From Mycolicibacterium boenickei (GTDB lineage: Bacteria; Actinomycetota; Actinomycetes; Mycobacteriales; Mycobacteriaceae), in contig NZ_AP022579.1 in the NCBI RefSeq assembly GCF_010731295.1, positions 3,968,001 through 4,032,000 of the forward strand: 64,000 bases of DNA, written 5' to 3'. Numbering within the stretch: the first letter of the stretch is position 1; every line of letters begins with the position of its first letter. Shown in pieces: positions 53,168 through 63,100 of this stretch. Under the pieces are notes generated by a model that ran no database searches, was not told the DNA's origin, and was given only the letters and a program-made list of their open reading frames with translations. The position numbers and the translations under genes are program-made.

Positions 53168-54727
53168 GTGGCGGAGACGTCATATGCACCGTGCGGCGGT
53201 CTGAGTCTCGCCTACCAGGTATTCGGAGACGGGCCCGTCGACCTTGTCTACGCCGGTTCGTTCGTCAGCCATCTGGAGCTGTTCTGGACGATGCCCGAGT
53301 TCGAGGCGTTCATGGAGCGGATCTCGACGTTCTGCCGCGTCCTGCTGTACGACAAGGCCGGCGTCGGGCTGTCGGATCCCGTCCCGCAGGTACGCACGCT
53401 CGACGAACGGGCGGCCGAGATCGAGGCCGTGATGGATGCCGCGGGGTTCGGCCGCGCCGTGCTGTTCGGGTTGAGCGAGGGCGGGCCCGCGGCGATGCTG
53501 TTCGCGGCGACCCGGCCCGAACGCACGCAGGCCCTGATCCTCGCCGGCACCTTCGCATACTTCGGCATCACCGAGTGGGCTGACTTCGACCGTGACCCGT
53601 CCGAGCTGCACGCGCGGATCCTGACCGAGATGGGCGAGGATTACACGCCCTCGACCCGGCAGCTGGCGACCTTTCAGGAGTTCGGCCGCGCCAGCACCTC
53701 GCAGTGGGGTACCGGTGCGGCACTCAAAATCCTGTTCCCGGCCGCCGGGTCCGTGCGCCAGCTCGGGATGTTCGAGCGGATGAGTGCCAGCCCGGGAATG
53801 GCCCGGGCCACGCTGGGGGCGCTGTTCCGGATCGATGTGCGGTCGGTCCTGTCGACGATCACGGCGCCGACCCTGGTCATCCATGCCACCGGCGATATGG
53901 TCCCGATCCAGGGCGGGCGGTATATCGCCGACCGCATCCCGGGTGCGCGGATGCTCGAGGTGGACGGCACCGACCATGCGCCGTGGATCGCCAATCCCGA
54001 CGAGATCACCAGCGAGATCGAGGAATTCCTCACCGGCTGCCATGCCGCACCGTCGCAGTCCCATCGCGCCCTGCGCACGGTGCTGTTCACCGACATGGTG
54101 GCCTCCACCCGGCATGCCGCGGCCACCGGTGACGAGCGGTGGCGGGCGGTGCTGCATCGGATGGGGGAGGTCACCGCTGACCTGACCGGTCGATTCGGTG
54201 GTGTCGTGGTGAAGAGCACCGGTGACGGACACCTCGCCACCTTCGACGGCCCGACACAGGCGATCCGCTGCGCCGAGGCGCTGCGCGATCAGACCGAGAC
54301 CATGGGCATCGAGATCCGCGCCGGCATCCACACCGGCGAATGCGAGCTGCTGGACGGCGATATCGGGGGAATCGCCGTCCACATCGCGGCGCGAATCCTC
54401 GGGTTGGCCGGCGCGGGGGAGATCCTGGTGTCCAGCACCGTTCGTGATCTGGTCGTGGGCTCGGGGACCGGTTTCGAGGACCGCGGTGACGTCGAGCTGC
54501 GTGGGGTGCCCGGCACCTGGCGGCTCCTGGCGGTCGATCGCCACGGTGCGCGGGCCGGAACGCCAGAAGCGGAGCTGTCCTCGGTGCCCACGCCCGGTCC
54601 GAGGCCCACGATGCGTCGATCGGATCAGGCCATGGCGGTGATGGCACGTCGAATGCCTCGGATCGTGCGGGGGATAGCCCGGGTCACCCCGGGCGCCCGC
54701 GTCACGGGACCGCCGGTCAGGCGTTGA
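53168..54727 (+). CDS. Alpha/beta hydrolase-class III adenylate cyclase fusion (Rv1900c/LipJ-type)
   Basis: 519 residues. Residues 1-290 form an alpha/beta hydrolase: oxyanion region, nucleophile Ser103 in GLSEGG, late His270 in DGTDHAPW. Residues about 303-460 are a class III cyclase: metal Asp309 (VLFTDMVASTRH), second metal Asp353 (VKSTGDGHLATFD), GIHTGECELLDGDIGGIAVHIAARI. Several canonical substrate-specifying residues differ, as reported for Rv1900c, so the product could be cAMP or cGMP with low activity. A basic tail (about 490-519) follows. GTG start 6 bases after TAGGCT, probably leaderless. Lies between the two cob operons. Confidence 0.87.
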   Translation: MAETSYAPCGGLSLAYQVFGDGPVDLVYAGSFVSHLELFWTMPEFEAFMERISTFCRVLLYDKAGVGLSDPVPQVRTLDERAAEIEAVMDAAGFGRAVLFGLSEGGPAAMLFAATRPERTQALILAGTFAYFGITEWADFDRDPSELHARILTEMGEDYTPSTRQLATFQEFGRASTSQWGTGAALKILFPAAGSVRQLGMFERMSASPGMARATLGALFRIDVRSVLSTITAPTLVIHATGDMVPIQGGRYIADRIPGARMLEVDGTDHAPWIANPDEITSEIEEFLTGCHAAPSQSHRALRTVLFTDMVASTRHAAATGDERWRAVLHRMGEVTADLTGRFGGVVVKSTGDGHLATFDGPTQAIRCAEALRDQTETMGIEIRAGIHTGECELLDGDIGGIAVHIAARILGLAGAGEILVSSTVRDLVVGSGTGFEDRGDVELRGVPGTWRLLAVDRHGARAGTPEAELSSVPTPGPRPTMRRSDQAMAVMARRMPRIVRGIARVTPGARVTGPPVRR

Positions 54728-55790
54728 TCAGGTCGAGCGTGCCGAGCTCGCGGATCGCCTGACATCCGCGCTGTGCCATCGTCACCATCATGTCGTCGCC
54801 GCGCTCGGTGGAGCTGGCGAACGCGGTGCCGAGTACGGTGATCAGCGGCGCCTGAAGCATGCCCAAACGGTAATCCTGCCAACAGGTTTCGCGGTCATAG
54901 TCGGTGACTCCGTGGGACAGCAGCCGATCGTGGTAGGCGGTGACCAGGTCGGCTTCGGCGGCGGCCCGAACAGCCGGGTCCAGGCTGGTCGCGGTGAAGT
55001 ACGACAGGTCACGGGCAGGCAGGCCCGAGCCGAGCGTCTGCCAGTCCACCACGGTGATCCGGGTGCGGTCGGGGTCGAACAGCATGTTGTCCAGCCGGTA
55101 GTCGCCGTGCAGGATCGCGAACCGGTCCGGCTCGGCCAGCAGCCAGGGCGTCACCACCGACATCGCCGTACGCATGGTGTCCTGGTCCTCGGGGTCCAGG
55201 CGCGCACCGATCTTGTCCAGGGTGATGTCGGCGGCCATCTTCGCGACATCACCGAATCCCTTGGCGGAGTCCGGTTCCGGCTTGGGCATGGCGATGCCGG
55301 GGAAGTTCGCCCATTGTGGGTCGGCCCAGGTCGGCCCGTGCAGATCGGCGAGCGCCAGCACCGCCAGGGTCGCCTCGGCGGGTGTGCAGCCGGCGATCTG
55401 ATCGCCTTGTTCAGCGGGTGCCATATCTGCCAGGAGCAGGACGAAATCAGCTCCGTCGCCGGCTATTTCACAGTGATGGCAGCGGGGGACCGGGATGTGT
55501 ACGTGCTCGGCCACCTTGGTGTAGAAGGCGTGCTCGGAGCGGTAGCCGATGGTGACGCGGTCGCGCACGGTCTCGTCCTGCGACGGCAGCTTGACCGCGA
55601 ACGTCGCAGGCAGGCCGGTCTCGTCGCGGTAGCTGACCGTGACCCGGTAGGTGGCGCCGGTCTGGCCGGTGCCGATCGGCGCGGTCTGCACCGAATCCAC
55701 CTCGGCGCCAAGGATTTGCGACAACCATCCGGCGGTCACCTCGGCGGGCGTGCTCGGAATGGACTTGGGGAGCGATCCGGCCGCGGTCAC
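54717..55790 (-). CDS. Phosphotransferase family protein (APH/choline kinase-like)
   Basis: 357 residues. Brenner motif AILHGDYRLDNMLFD and metal-binding VVDWQTLGSG, with FAVKLPS as the ATP lysine. The N-terminus TPAEVTAGWLSQILGAEVDSVQTAPIGTGQTG is common to the mycobacterial APH-domain group often encoded beside acyl-CoA dehydrogenase genes. GTG 55790 overlaps the TetR stop (GTGA). Substrate unknown; antibiotic resistance is not implied. 3' end overlaps the cyclase gene by 11 bases. Confidence 0.85.
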   Translation of the reverse strand: MTAAGSLPKSIPSTPAEVTAGWLSQILGAEVDSVQTAPIGTGQTGATYRVTVSYRDETGLPATFAVKLPSQDETVRDRVTIGYRSEHAFYTKVAEHVHIPVPRCHHCEIAGDGADFVLLLADMAPAEQGDQIAGCTPAEATLAVLALADLHGPTWADPQWANFPGIAMPKPEPDSAKGFGDVAKMAADITLDKIGARLDPEDQDTMRTAMSVVTPWLLAEPDRFAILHGDYRLDNMLFDPDRTRITVVDWQTLGSGLPARDLSYFTATSLDPAVRAAAEADLVTAYHDRLLSHGVTDYDRETCWQDYRLGMLQAPLITVLGTAFASSTERGDDMMVTMAQRGCQAIRELGTLDLINA

Positions 55791-56425
55791 TGCACTGCCC
55801 CGTAGATCGAGCCCATCCACATCGCCTCTGCGCCTTCCAGTAGTTGTCGTCGTGACAGCGGCCCACCCAGGATGAACCGTTCGATCAGTCGATCGTTGAA
55901 TTCCAGCAGCAGGCCCGCGAGTACGGCCGGGTCGACGCCGCCGGGGGCGCGGCCCGCCGTGCGCTCGGTGGTGATCACCGTCGAGACGGTGGGGACGAAC
56001 GACTCTCGCGCCTGGTCCCACAGATCGCGCACGGCCCCGCTGGAGCCACGCGCCTCCAACATGGCCTGCAGCAGGTAGCGGTGATCCTCCGCGGTCTTCA
56101 GCACGGCTTCGATGGTGTCGTGGACGCGTTCACGGGGTGGCCGCGCCACGTCGGCGAGGATGTTGTTGGCCGCGAACAACGCGTCGTACATGGGTTCGAC
56201 CAGCGCTGCGACGGCCGCCGCCTTGTTCTCGAAATAGAAGTAGAACGCCGACCGGCCGACGCCGGCCTGGCGCGCCACCTCGGCGATGTTCAGCGCATCG
56301 AACCCGGTCTGCTGTAGGTGCTCGTTGAGCGCCTCAAGGATCGCGGTGCGCCGCTGCTCGCTGCGTTGCGGTTGGCGCCGGTCGACCGGTGACCGCGGGG
56401 GTGCGCCTTGTGGTGCCGTCGGCAT
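55787..56425 (-). CDS. TetR-family transcriptional regulator
   Basis: 212 residues from ATG 56425, chosen because GGGAGG lies 10 bases upstream; in-frame ATG 56443 and TTG 56449 are alternatives. DNA-binding domain RRTAILEALNEHLQQTGFDALNIAEVARQAGVGRSAFYFYFENKAAAVAAL. First gene of a two-gene operon with the phosphotransferase, which is probably its target. Confidence 0.87.
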   Translation of the reverse strand: MPTAPQGAPPRSPVDRRQPQRSEQRRTAILEALNEHLQQTGFDALNIAEVARQAGVGRSAFYFYFENKAAAVAALVEPMYDALFAANNILADVARPPRERVHDTIEAVLKTAEDHRYLLQAMLEARGSSGAVRDLWDQARESFVPTVSTVITTERTAGRAPGGVDPAVLAGLLLEFNDRLIERFILGGPLSRRQLLEGAEAMWMGSIYGAVQ

Positions 56426-56521
56426 GCTGGCCGGCCCTCCCATTTTCAACGGGTGTGACGCCGGACACTATCGATCATTCTGACAGCAGTCAATAAATCT
56501 CGACGTGAGTCAGTGGGTGGT

Positions 56522-58054
56522 TCAGCCGGGGTAGTGACGCGGGGTGAACACCCGATCCTCGGTGGTGTCGCCGGCCGCGGAACCGGTGTACCACTGCGTC
56601 TGCGACGAACCGATGATCAGCATCGTGCGCATGTCCACCTGGGCCGGATCCAGATCGGCGAGGCGCACGACGGACACCCGCTCACCCGGGCCGGGCTCCG
56701 CACCCGAGACGGCCCGCGCGACGACCACCGGAGTACTCGGATCGCGGTACTCCAACAGCAGATCGCGCATCGCGCCAACTTGCCAGGTGCGGGTCTTGGA
56801 GGCCGGGTTGTAGATCGCAAGCGCCAGGTCGGCCTTGGCTGCCGCGCGGAGGCGTTCGACGATCACGTCCCATGGCTTGAGCCGGTCGGACAGGGAGATC
56901 ACCGCGTAGTCGTGGCCGAGCGGGGCACCGACCCGGCTCGCGACCGCCTGGGCCGCCGTCATCGCGGGGATCACCCGGACCTCGACGCCGGGCCACTGCT
57001 TGGCCTCTTCGAGTACCGCGGTGGCCATCGCGAACACCCCCGGGTCACCCGAGGACACGACGGCGACCGTACGGCCTTCCTGAGCCAGCTTGCAGGCCAG
57101 TTGGGCACGGGCCGGCTCGTCGGTGTTGTCGCTGGGGTGATGGTGCTGCCCGGCGCGGGCTCCGACTCGATCGAGGTAGGGGCCGTAGCCGATCAGGTCG
57201 GTGGCCGCGGCGAGCTCGCGGCGGCTCTGCGGGGTCATCCAGTCCGAGTCGCCAGGACCGAGGCCGACGACCACCACGCTGCCCTGCTTTGACCTGGACC
57301 GCGAACGCCCGGGAACCATGGCCAGCGAGAAATACGGCACCTTGATGTCCGCGCCTTCGTTGCCGACCTCTCCGGCAGGAGAGACCCGCTGCCGGTCCGT
57401 GCTGGCCCGCTCGACGTAGTAGGCCTCGTCCAGCCGCCCCGTCGATTCGAGGGCTTCCCGCACCCGGGTGTAGGACCGGCCCAGCTTGAGCACGACGGCC
57501 GCGTCGGTGTCGGCCAGACGGCGCTCCAGTTCAGCGGTCGGCAGCGTGCCGGGCAGGATCGTCAGCACGTCATCGCCCTGCACCAGCGGGGTACCGGTGG
57601 CGGCCGACGCCGCGCTCACCGAGGTGACGCCGGGAACGATGACCGCGTGGAACCGCTCGGTGAGCCGGGTGTGCATGTGCATGTAGGAGCTGTAGAAAAG
57701 CGGGTCGCCCTCGGCCAGCAGGGCCACGTCGCGGCCCGCCTCCAGGTGGGCGGCGATGCGCTCGGCGGCCGTGGCGTAGAAATCCTCCATCGCGCCGACG
57801 TACCCGCCGGGATGGTCGGTGGTCTCGGTGGTGACCGGATAGACCAGGTGCTCCTCGAGCTGGCCTTCGCGCAGATACGGCGCGGCGATGCCCCTGGCGA
57901 TGCTGTGTCCGTGCTTGGCGCTGTGATAGGCCACCACGTCCGCGGCACTGATCAGCCGAGCCGCCTTGACCGTGACGAGCTCTGGATCGCCCGGGCCCAG
58001 GCCGACGCCGTACAGGGTGCCCCGGGTTTCACGTTCTGCCGCCGTTGTGCTCAC
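56522..58054 (-). CDS. cobIJ: Bifunctional precorrin-2 C20- / precorrin-3B C17-methyltransferase CobIJ
   Basis: 510 residues, ortholog of Rv2066, a natural fusion. CobI half about 10-245 ([55 protein letters not shown]). CobJ half about 258-510 ([81 protein letters not shown]). Two SAM-dependent methylations flanking the CobG step. GTG start overlaps the cobH stop. Confidence 0.95.
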   Translation of the reverse strand: MSTTAAERETRGTLYGVGLGPGDPELVTVKAARLISAADVVAYHSAKHGHSIARGIAAPYLREGQLEEHLVYPVTTETTDHPGGYVGAMEDFYATAAERIAAHLEAGRDVALLAEGDPLFYSSYMHMHTRLTERFHAVIVPGVTSVSAASAATGTPLVQGDDVLTILPGTLPTAELERRLADTDAAVVLKLGRSYTRVREALESTGRLDEAYYVERASTDRQRVSPAGEVGNEGADIKVPYFSLAMVPGRSRSRSKQGSVVVVGLGPGDSDWMTPQSRRELAAATDLIGYGPYLDRVGARAGQHHHPSDNTDEPARAQLACKLAQEGRTVAVVSSGDPGVFAMATAVLEEAKQWPGVEVRVIPAMTAAQAVASRVGAPLGHDYAVISLSDRLKPWDVIVERLRAAAKADLALAIYNPASKTRTWQVGAMRDLLLEYRDPSTPVVVARAVSGAEPGPGERVSVVRLADLDPAQVDMRTMLIIGSSQTQWYTGSAAGDTTEDRVFTPRHYPG

Positions 58055-58683
58055 TCGTGTTCACTCGCAATCGAATTGACGGCGGCCGCGGCCATTGCGC
58101 TGCCACCGCGACGGCCGGTCACCACCAGATAGGACATGCCACGCGGGCGCTCGATCAGTTCCTGTTTGGACTGGGCCGAGCCGACGAATCCGACGGGTCC
58201 GCCCAACACCGCGGCCGGTACCGGCGCGCCCTCGTCGAGCAGTTCCAGCAGCCGGAACAGGGCCGTCGGCGCGTTGCCGATCGCGACCACCGCACCGCCG
58301 AGGCGGTCGGCCCACAGATCGACCGCGGCCGCCGAGCGCGTGAATCCCAACTTCGCGGCCATCTCAGGGGCACGCGGATCGGCCACCAGCGAGACGACCT
58401 CGTTGTCGGCGGGCAGCCGGGAGCGCGTGATCCCGGCTGCGACCATCGACGAGTCGCACAGCACCGGGGCGCCCGCGGCCAGTGCGGCATGAGCCCTGGT
58501 CACGACGTCGTCGGTGTAGGAGACATGATCAGCGACGTCGACCTGGCCGCAGGTGTGGATCAGCCGGACCACCACCCGCGACACATCGTCGGGGAAACGC
58601 GACAGGTTCGCCTCGGCGCGGATCGTCGCGAACGACTGCCGGTAGATCTCAGCGGCGTCACGGATGTAGTCGAGCACCCGCAT
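58051..58683 (-). CDS. cobH: Precorrin-8X methylmutase CobH
   Basis: 210 residues, ortholog of Rv2065. [58 protein letters not shown] contains the catalytic His of [35 protein letters not shown] follows. Moves the C11 methyl to C12, giving hydrogenobyrinic acid. Starts 3 bases after the cobG stop. Confidence 0.96.
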   Translation of the reverse strand: MRVLDYIRDAAEIYRQSFATIRAEANLSRFPDDVSRVVVRLIHTCGQVDVADHVSYTDDVVTRAHAALAAGAPVLCDSSMVAAGITRSRLPADNEVVSLVADPRAPEMAAKLGFTRSAAAVDLWADRLGGAVVAIGNAPTALFRLLELLDEGAPVPAAVLGGPVGFVGSAQSKQELIERPRGMSYLVVTGRRGGSAMAAAAVNSIASEHE

Positions 58684-58686
58684 ACC

Positions 58687-59811
58687 CTACGGGGGCGTGA
58701 TACGCAGCCGGTATCCGTCCTCGGTGGCCACCAGCACGTCCCCGGCGGGCGGGCTGCCACAGGCCCGATCGCAGCCCACGAAGTGGCGGTGGACATCGGT
58801 ATCGGTGGGGGTGGTTACCGCCTCCGCCGCGTCGGCCCGCACATCCGCGGCGGACTTCGCGCACCCGGGGCTGCCGATGCAGGCGCTGACCCTCAGCCAC
58901 GGCGAGTTCTCGTCGAACACCAGTCCCAGCGGTGCCAGCACGCGCAGGGCCGTGTCGGCGACGCCCTCCGGGACGTCGCACACCAGGACCGAGCGCCACG
59001 GGGTGATCACCAGCGGGGTCTCGACGGCGGCAAGGAATTGGGCGACCCGGGCCTGCAGGACCCCCAGCGGCACCGCGGCGCCCAGTGTGATGTCGCCGTC
59101 GCGTTGCTCGATCCAGCCGACCGGCGGTGTCACCGTCGGCGGCCAGGTGGCTCCGGGCGCCGCGCTCATGGTCAGGCCGTCCAACAGTGGCGAACTATCA
59201 TCGAGTTCATTTATCCGCCAGGCGTTTCCGCGGATCTGGACGAACCGGACGGCCACTTCGGTCAGGGCCGCCACCACGTCACCGGCATCCAGTCGTATCC
59301 CGGTGTCGCACCCGGACAGCAGCAGCGCGAACGTGCCGTCATCGTGGGCGTGCACCCCGGCGTCGGCGTCGATCCCGGACACGTCGCCGCGGCCGTCGTC
59401 CAGGCTGAACCAGAACCTGCCCGGCAGGTCCGCCAGCACCGGATCGGCCTGGATGGCGCGGTCGAGGTCGACAACCAGCGGGCGCACGTCGGTGACGCCG
59501 CCCGAACGTCCGGACAGCGGCGAGGCCACGATGTTGCGGGCCCGCTCATGGGTCGGTGACGGCAGCAGGCCCGCTGCCGTCAGCGCCGTGGCGGCCCCGT
59601 CGGTATCGGTCACCGCCCGGATCTGGATGTTGCCACGAGACGTCAGTTCCATTGCGGGCGAGCCGAACTGCTCGGCCACCTGGGCCAGTGCGGTCAGTTG
59701 GCCCGACGTGATCATCCCGCCGGGGAGCCTGATCCGGACCAGGGCACCGTCGGCGGCCTGGTGCACCGTCAGTGCACCGGGGCAGGCGTCCTGGTCGCGG
59801 GTCCTGGTCAT
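58687..59811 (-). CDS. cobG: Precorrin-3B synthase CobG
   Basis: 374 residues, nitrite/sulfite-reductase-like oxygenase with a 4Fe-4S cluster. Cysteines in VSACIGSPGCAKSAADV and FVGCDRACGSPP bind the cluster. ALVRIRLPGGMITSGQLTALAQVAEQFG and NIQIRAV are the siroheme-enzyme-like N-terminal motifs. Uses O2 to make precorrin-3B, marking the aerobic pathway. ATG 59811 (MTRTRDQDACPGAL) fits Rv2064; an upstream ATG at 59823 adds four residues. First gene of the minus-strand cob block. Confidence 0.93.
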   Translation of the reverse strand: MTRTRDQDACPGALTVHQAADGALVRIRLPGGMITSGQLTALAQVAEQFGSPAMELTSRGNIQIRAVTDTDGAATALTAAGLLPSPTHERARNIVASPLSGRSGGVTDVRPLVVDLDRAIQADPVLADLPGRFWFSLDDGRGDVSGIDADAGVHAHDDGTFALLLSGCDTGIRLDAGDVVAALTEVAVRFVQIRGNAWRINELDDSSPLLDGLTMSAAPGATWPPTVTPPVGWIEQRDGDITLGAAVPLGVLQARVAQFLAAVETPLVITPWRSVLVCDVPEGVADTALRVLAPLGLVFDENSPWLRVSACIGSPGCAKSAADVRADAAEAVTTPTDTDVHRHFVGCDRACGSPPAGDVLVATEDGYRLRITPP

Positions 59812-59994
59812 ATCGCCCGCCATCTTACTTTCGGCGGTTGTTGTGACATCGGTCACTGGCCCGGAAACCTGTTCGGTCGCTTACAGATCGGCGATTTTCA
59901 CCGCCTGCGGACGTACCGTTTATGAGGATTCCCGGGACCACCGGTACCGGGAACTGGAAAGCGACACCCAAGGATCTGACGAGAGGAGCGCTCC

Positions 59995-60102
59995 ATGCTT
60001 GCCTTCGGTGCATTCACCGCATTCGTCCTCGTGCTCATCGCGACGGCGGGTATGCCGTACCGGCAGTCGTGGCACGACCGCTTCGGCGAGACCCAGCCCT
60101 GA
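59995..60102 (+). CDS. 35-residue putative membrane microprotein upstream of cobN
   Basis: MLAFGAFTAFVLVLIATAGM (one hydrophobic segment) followed by a short polar tail PYRQSWHDRFGETQP. Strong GAGAGGAG ribosome site 6 bases before ATG 59995. Lies alone between divergent cobG and cobN; a 7-base-arm hairpin (TTCCCGG/CCGGGAA, 59929-59953) is in its leader and a very stable hairpin follows the stop. M. tuberculosis has mazEF7 in this place. No family recognised; could be a small membrane protein or a leader peptide that controls cobN. Confidence 0.6.
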   Translation: MLAFGAFTAFVLVLIATAGMPYRQSWHDRFGETQP

Positions 60103-60119
60103 CCCCCTGACTACCTCTG

Positions 60120-60154
60120 CCGCACCGGCTACCCCGATCGGGTAGCCGGTGCGG
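60120..60154 (+). terminator. Stable hairpin between the 35-codon ORF and cobN
   Basis: CCGCACCGGCTACCC (60120-60134), loop CGATC, GGGTAGCCGGTGCGG (60140-60154). Perfect 15-base stem. Eighteen bases after the small ORF stop and 12 bases before the cobN GTG. It may terminate the small transcript; cobN would then need a start of its own, and TACGAA (60155-60160) right after the stem could be its -10. Confidence 0.75.
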
Positions 60155-60166
60155 TACGAATGGGGG

Positions 60167-63100
60167 GTGTTAGCTCCCACCGTCCTGCTGCTGTCGACCT
60201 CGGACACCGACCTGATCACTGCCCGTGCCAGCGGGGCCCGGTACCGCTGGGCCAACCCGTCGCGGCTGGTCACCGGCGAACTTGAGGAACTGCTCGACGG
60301 TGCCGACATCGCGGTGATCCGGATACTCGGCGGCTACCGGGCCTGGCAGGACGGCATCGACACCGTGGTGGCCAGCGGCCTGCCGACGGTGGTGGTCAGC
60401 GGCGAGCAATCGCCAGACGCCGAACTGATGGGACATTCCACCGCCCCGCAGGGTGCGGCCCTGCAAACCCACATCTACCTGGCGCAGGGTGGGCTGGAGA
60501 ATCTGGCGAACCTCCACTCGTTCCTGTCCGACACCCTGCTGATGACCGGTTTCGGCTTCGCCGCCCCGGTGACCACCCCGAGCTGGGGTGTGCTGGAACG
60601 CCCCGCCACCGCAGCGGCCGACGGCGCACCCACGGTCGCCGTCCTCTACTACCGGGCCCAGCAACTGGCCGGGAACACCGCCTACGTCGAGGCGCTGTGC
60701 GACGCCGTCGAACAGGCCGGCGGCCGCGCACTGCCGGTGTTCTGCGCATCCCTGCGCACCGCCGAGCCCGAACTCCTCGAGCTGCTCGGCACCGCCGATG
60801 CACTCGTCACCACTGTGCTCGCGGCCGGAGGTGCCACCCCGGCGGCGGTCGGCGCGGGAGGAAGCGACGATTCCTGGAACGTCGCCCACCTTGCCGCACT
60901 GGACATTCCGATCCTGCAGGGGCTGTGCCTGACCAGTTCGCGGGATCAATGGTCAGACAACGACGACGGGATGTCGCCGCTGGACGTCGCCACCCAGGTC
61001 GCGGTGCCCGAGTTCGACGGCCGCATCATCACAGTGCCGTTCTCCTTCAAGGAGATCGATTCCGAAGGGCTGATCTCCTACGTGGCCGACCCCGAGCGCT
61101 GCGCGCGGGTCGCCGGACTGGCCGTGCGTCACGCCCGGTTGCGTGCCATCCCGGCGGCGGAAAAGCGGGTGGCCGTCGTCTTTTCGGCCTATCCCACCAA
61201 GCACGCCCGCATCGGCAACGCCGTCGGCCTGGACACCCCGGCCAGCGCGGTCGCACTGCTGCGGGCCATGCGCGACGCCGGGTACGACATCGGTGACATC
61301 CCGGGTCTGGACTCGGGAGATGGCGACGCCCTGATCCACACCCTGATCGAGAAGGGCGGGCAGGACCCGGACTGGCTCACCGCCGAGGCGCTGGCCGCCA
61401 ACCCGATTCGGGTCCCGGCCAAGGACTACCGGGCCTGGTTCGCCACGCTGCCCGCCGAACTCGCCGATGCCGTCGTCGAGCACTGGGGCCCGCCGCCCGG
61501 TGAGCTCTTCGTCGACCGCAGCAGCGATCCGGACGGCGAGATCGTCATCGCGGCCGTCCAGGCCGGAAACGTGGTGCTGATCGTGCAGCCGCCGCGCGGC
61601 TTCGGCGAGAACCCCGTGGCGATCTATCACGACCCCGATCTGCCGCCCAGCCACCACTATCTCGCCGCTTACCGTTGGCTGGATTCGTCGTTCCCGGGCT
61701 CGTTCGGTGCGCATGCGGTGGTGCACCTGGGCAAGCACGGCAACCTGGAATGGCTGCCCGGCAAGACGCTCGGCATGAGCGCGGCTTGTGGCACCGACGC
61801 GGCGCTCGGCGACCTGCCGCTCATCTACCCGTTCCTCGTCAACGATCCAGGGGAGGGCACCCAGGCCAAGCGCCGGGCCCACGCCACTCTCATCGATCAC
61901 CTGATCCCACCCATGGCGCGCGCCGAAACCTACGGCGACATCGCCAAACTCGAACAGCTGCTCGACGAGCACTCCACCGTATCGGCGCTGGACCCGGGCA
62001 AGCTGCCGGCGATCCGCCAGCAGATCTGGACGCTGATGCGGGCCGCCAAGATGGACCACGACCTCGGCCTGGAGGACCGCCCCGACGAGGACTCCTTCGA
62101 CGACATGCTGCTGCACGTCGACGGCTGGCTGTGCGAGATCAAGGATGTTCAGATCCGTGACGGCCTGCACATATTGGGGCAAAAGCCCACCGGGGAAGGC
62201 GAACTCGACCTGGTACTGGCCATCCTGCGGGCCCGGCAGCTGTTCGGCGGCGAGCAGACCGTGCCCGGGCTGCGTCAGGCGTTGGGCCTGATCGAAGACG
62301 GCAGTGACGACCGCGCGGCCGTCGACGCCGCCGAGGCCGGTGCCCGTCAACTGGTGGCCGCTCTGCAGGAATCCGGTTGGGACGCTTCTGCAGTCGCGAA
62401 GATCACCGACAACCCCGAGGTGGCCCGCATCCTGCGGTTCGCGGCCACCGAGGTGGTACCTCGGCTGGCCGGGACGGAATGCGAGATCGACCAGGTGCTG
62501 CGCGCCCTGTCCGGTGGCTTCATCGCCTCGGGGCCGTCCGGATCGCCGTTGCGCGGACTGGTCAACGTGCTGCCCACCGGGCGCAACTTCTACTCGGTGG
62601 ATCCCAAGGCAGTGCCGTCCCGGCTGGCCTGGGAAACCGGTGTGGCGATGGCCGATTCGCTGTTGGACCGCTACCGCACCGACTACGGCCACTGGCCCCA
62701 GTCGGTCGGCCTGTCCGTGTGGGGCACCTCGGCCATGCGTACCGCCGGTGACGACATCGCCGAAGTGCTGGCTCTGCTCGGGGTGCGGCCGGTGTGGGAC
62801 GACGCCTCGCGCCGGGTGGTGAACCTGGAGCCGATCGACCTCGCCGAACTGGGCCGCCCGCGCATCGACGTCACGGTGCGCATCTCCGGGTTCTTCCGTG
62901 ACGCGTTCCCACACGTGGTCACCATGCTCGACGATGCGGTGGCGCTGGTGGCCGGGCTCGACGAATCGGCACAGGACAACTACGTGCGTGCCCACTCCCA
63001 GGCCGACCTGGCCGAGCACGGCGATCAAAGACGAGCCACCACAAGGATTTTCGGTTCCAAGCCGGGGACGTACGGAGCGGGCCTGCTGCAGTTGATCGAC

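Noticed and set aside
59812..60166. Cobalamin riboswitch upstream of cobN or cobG
   Set aside because: I looked for the B12-box (GCCACTG) and its paired stems and did not find them; only simple hairpins are present.
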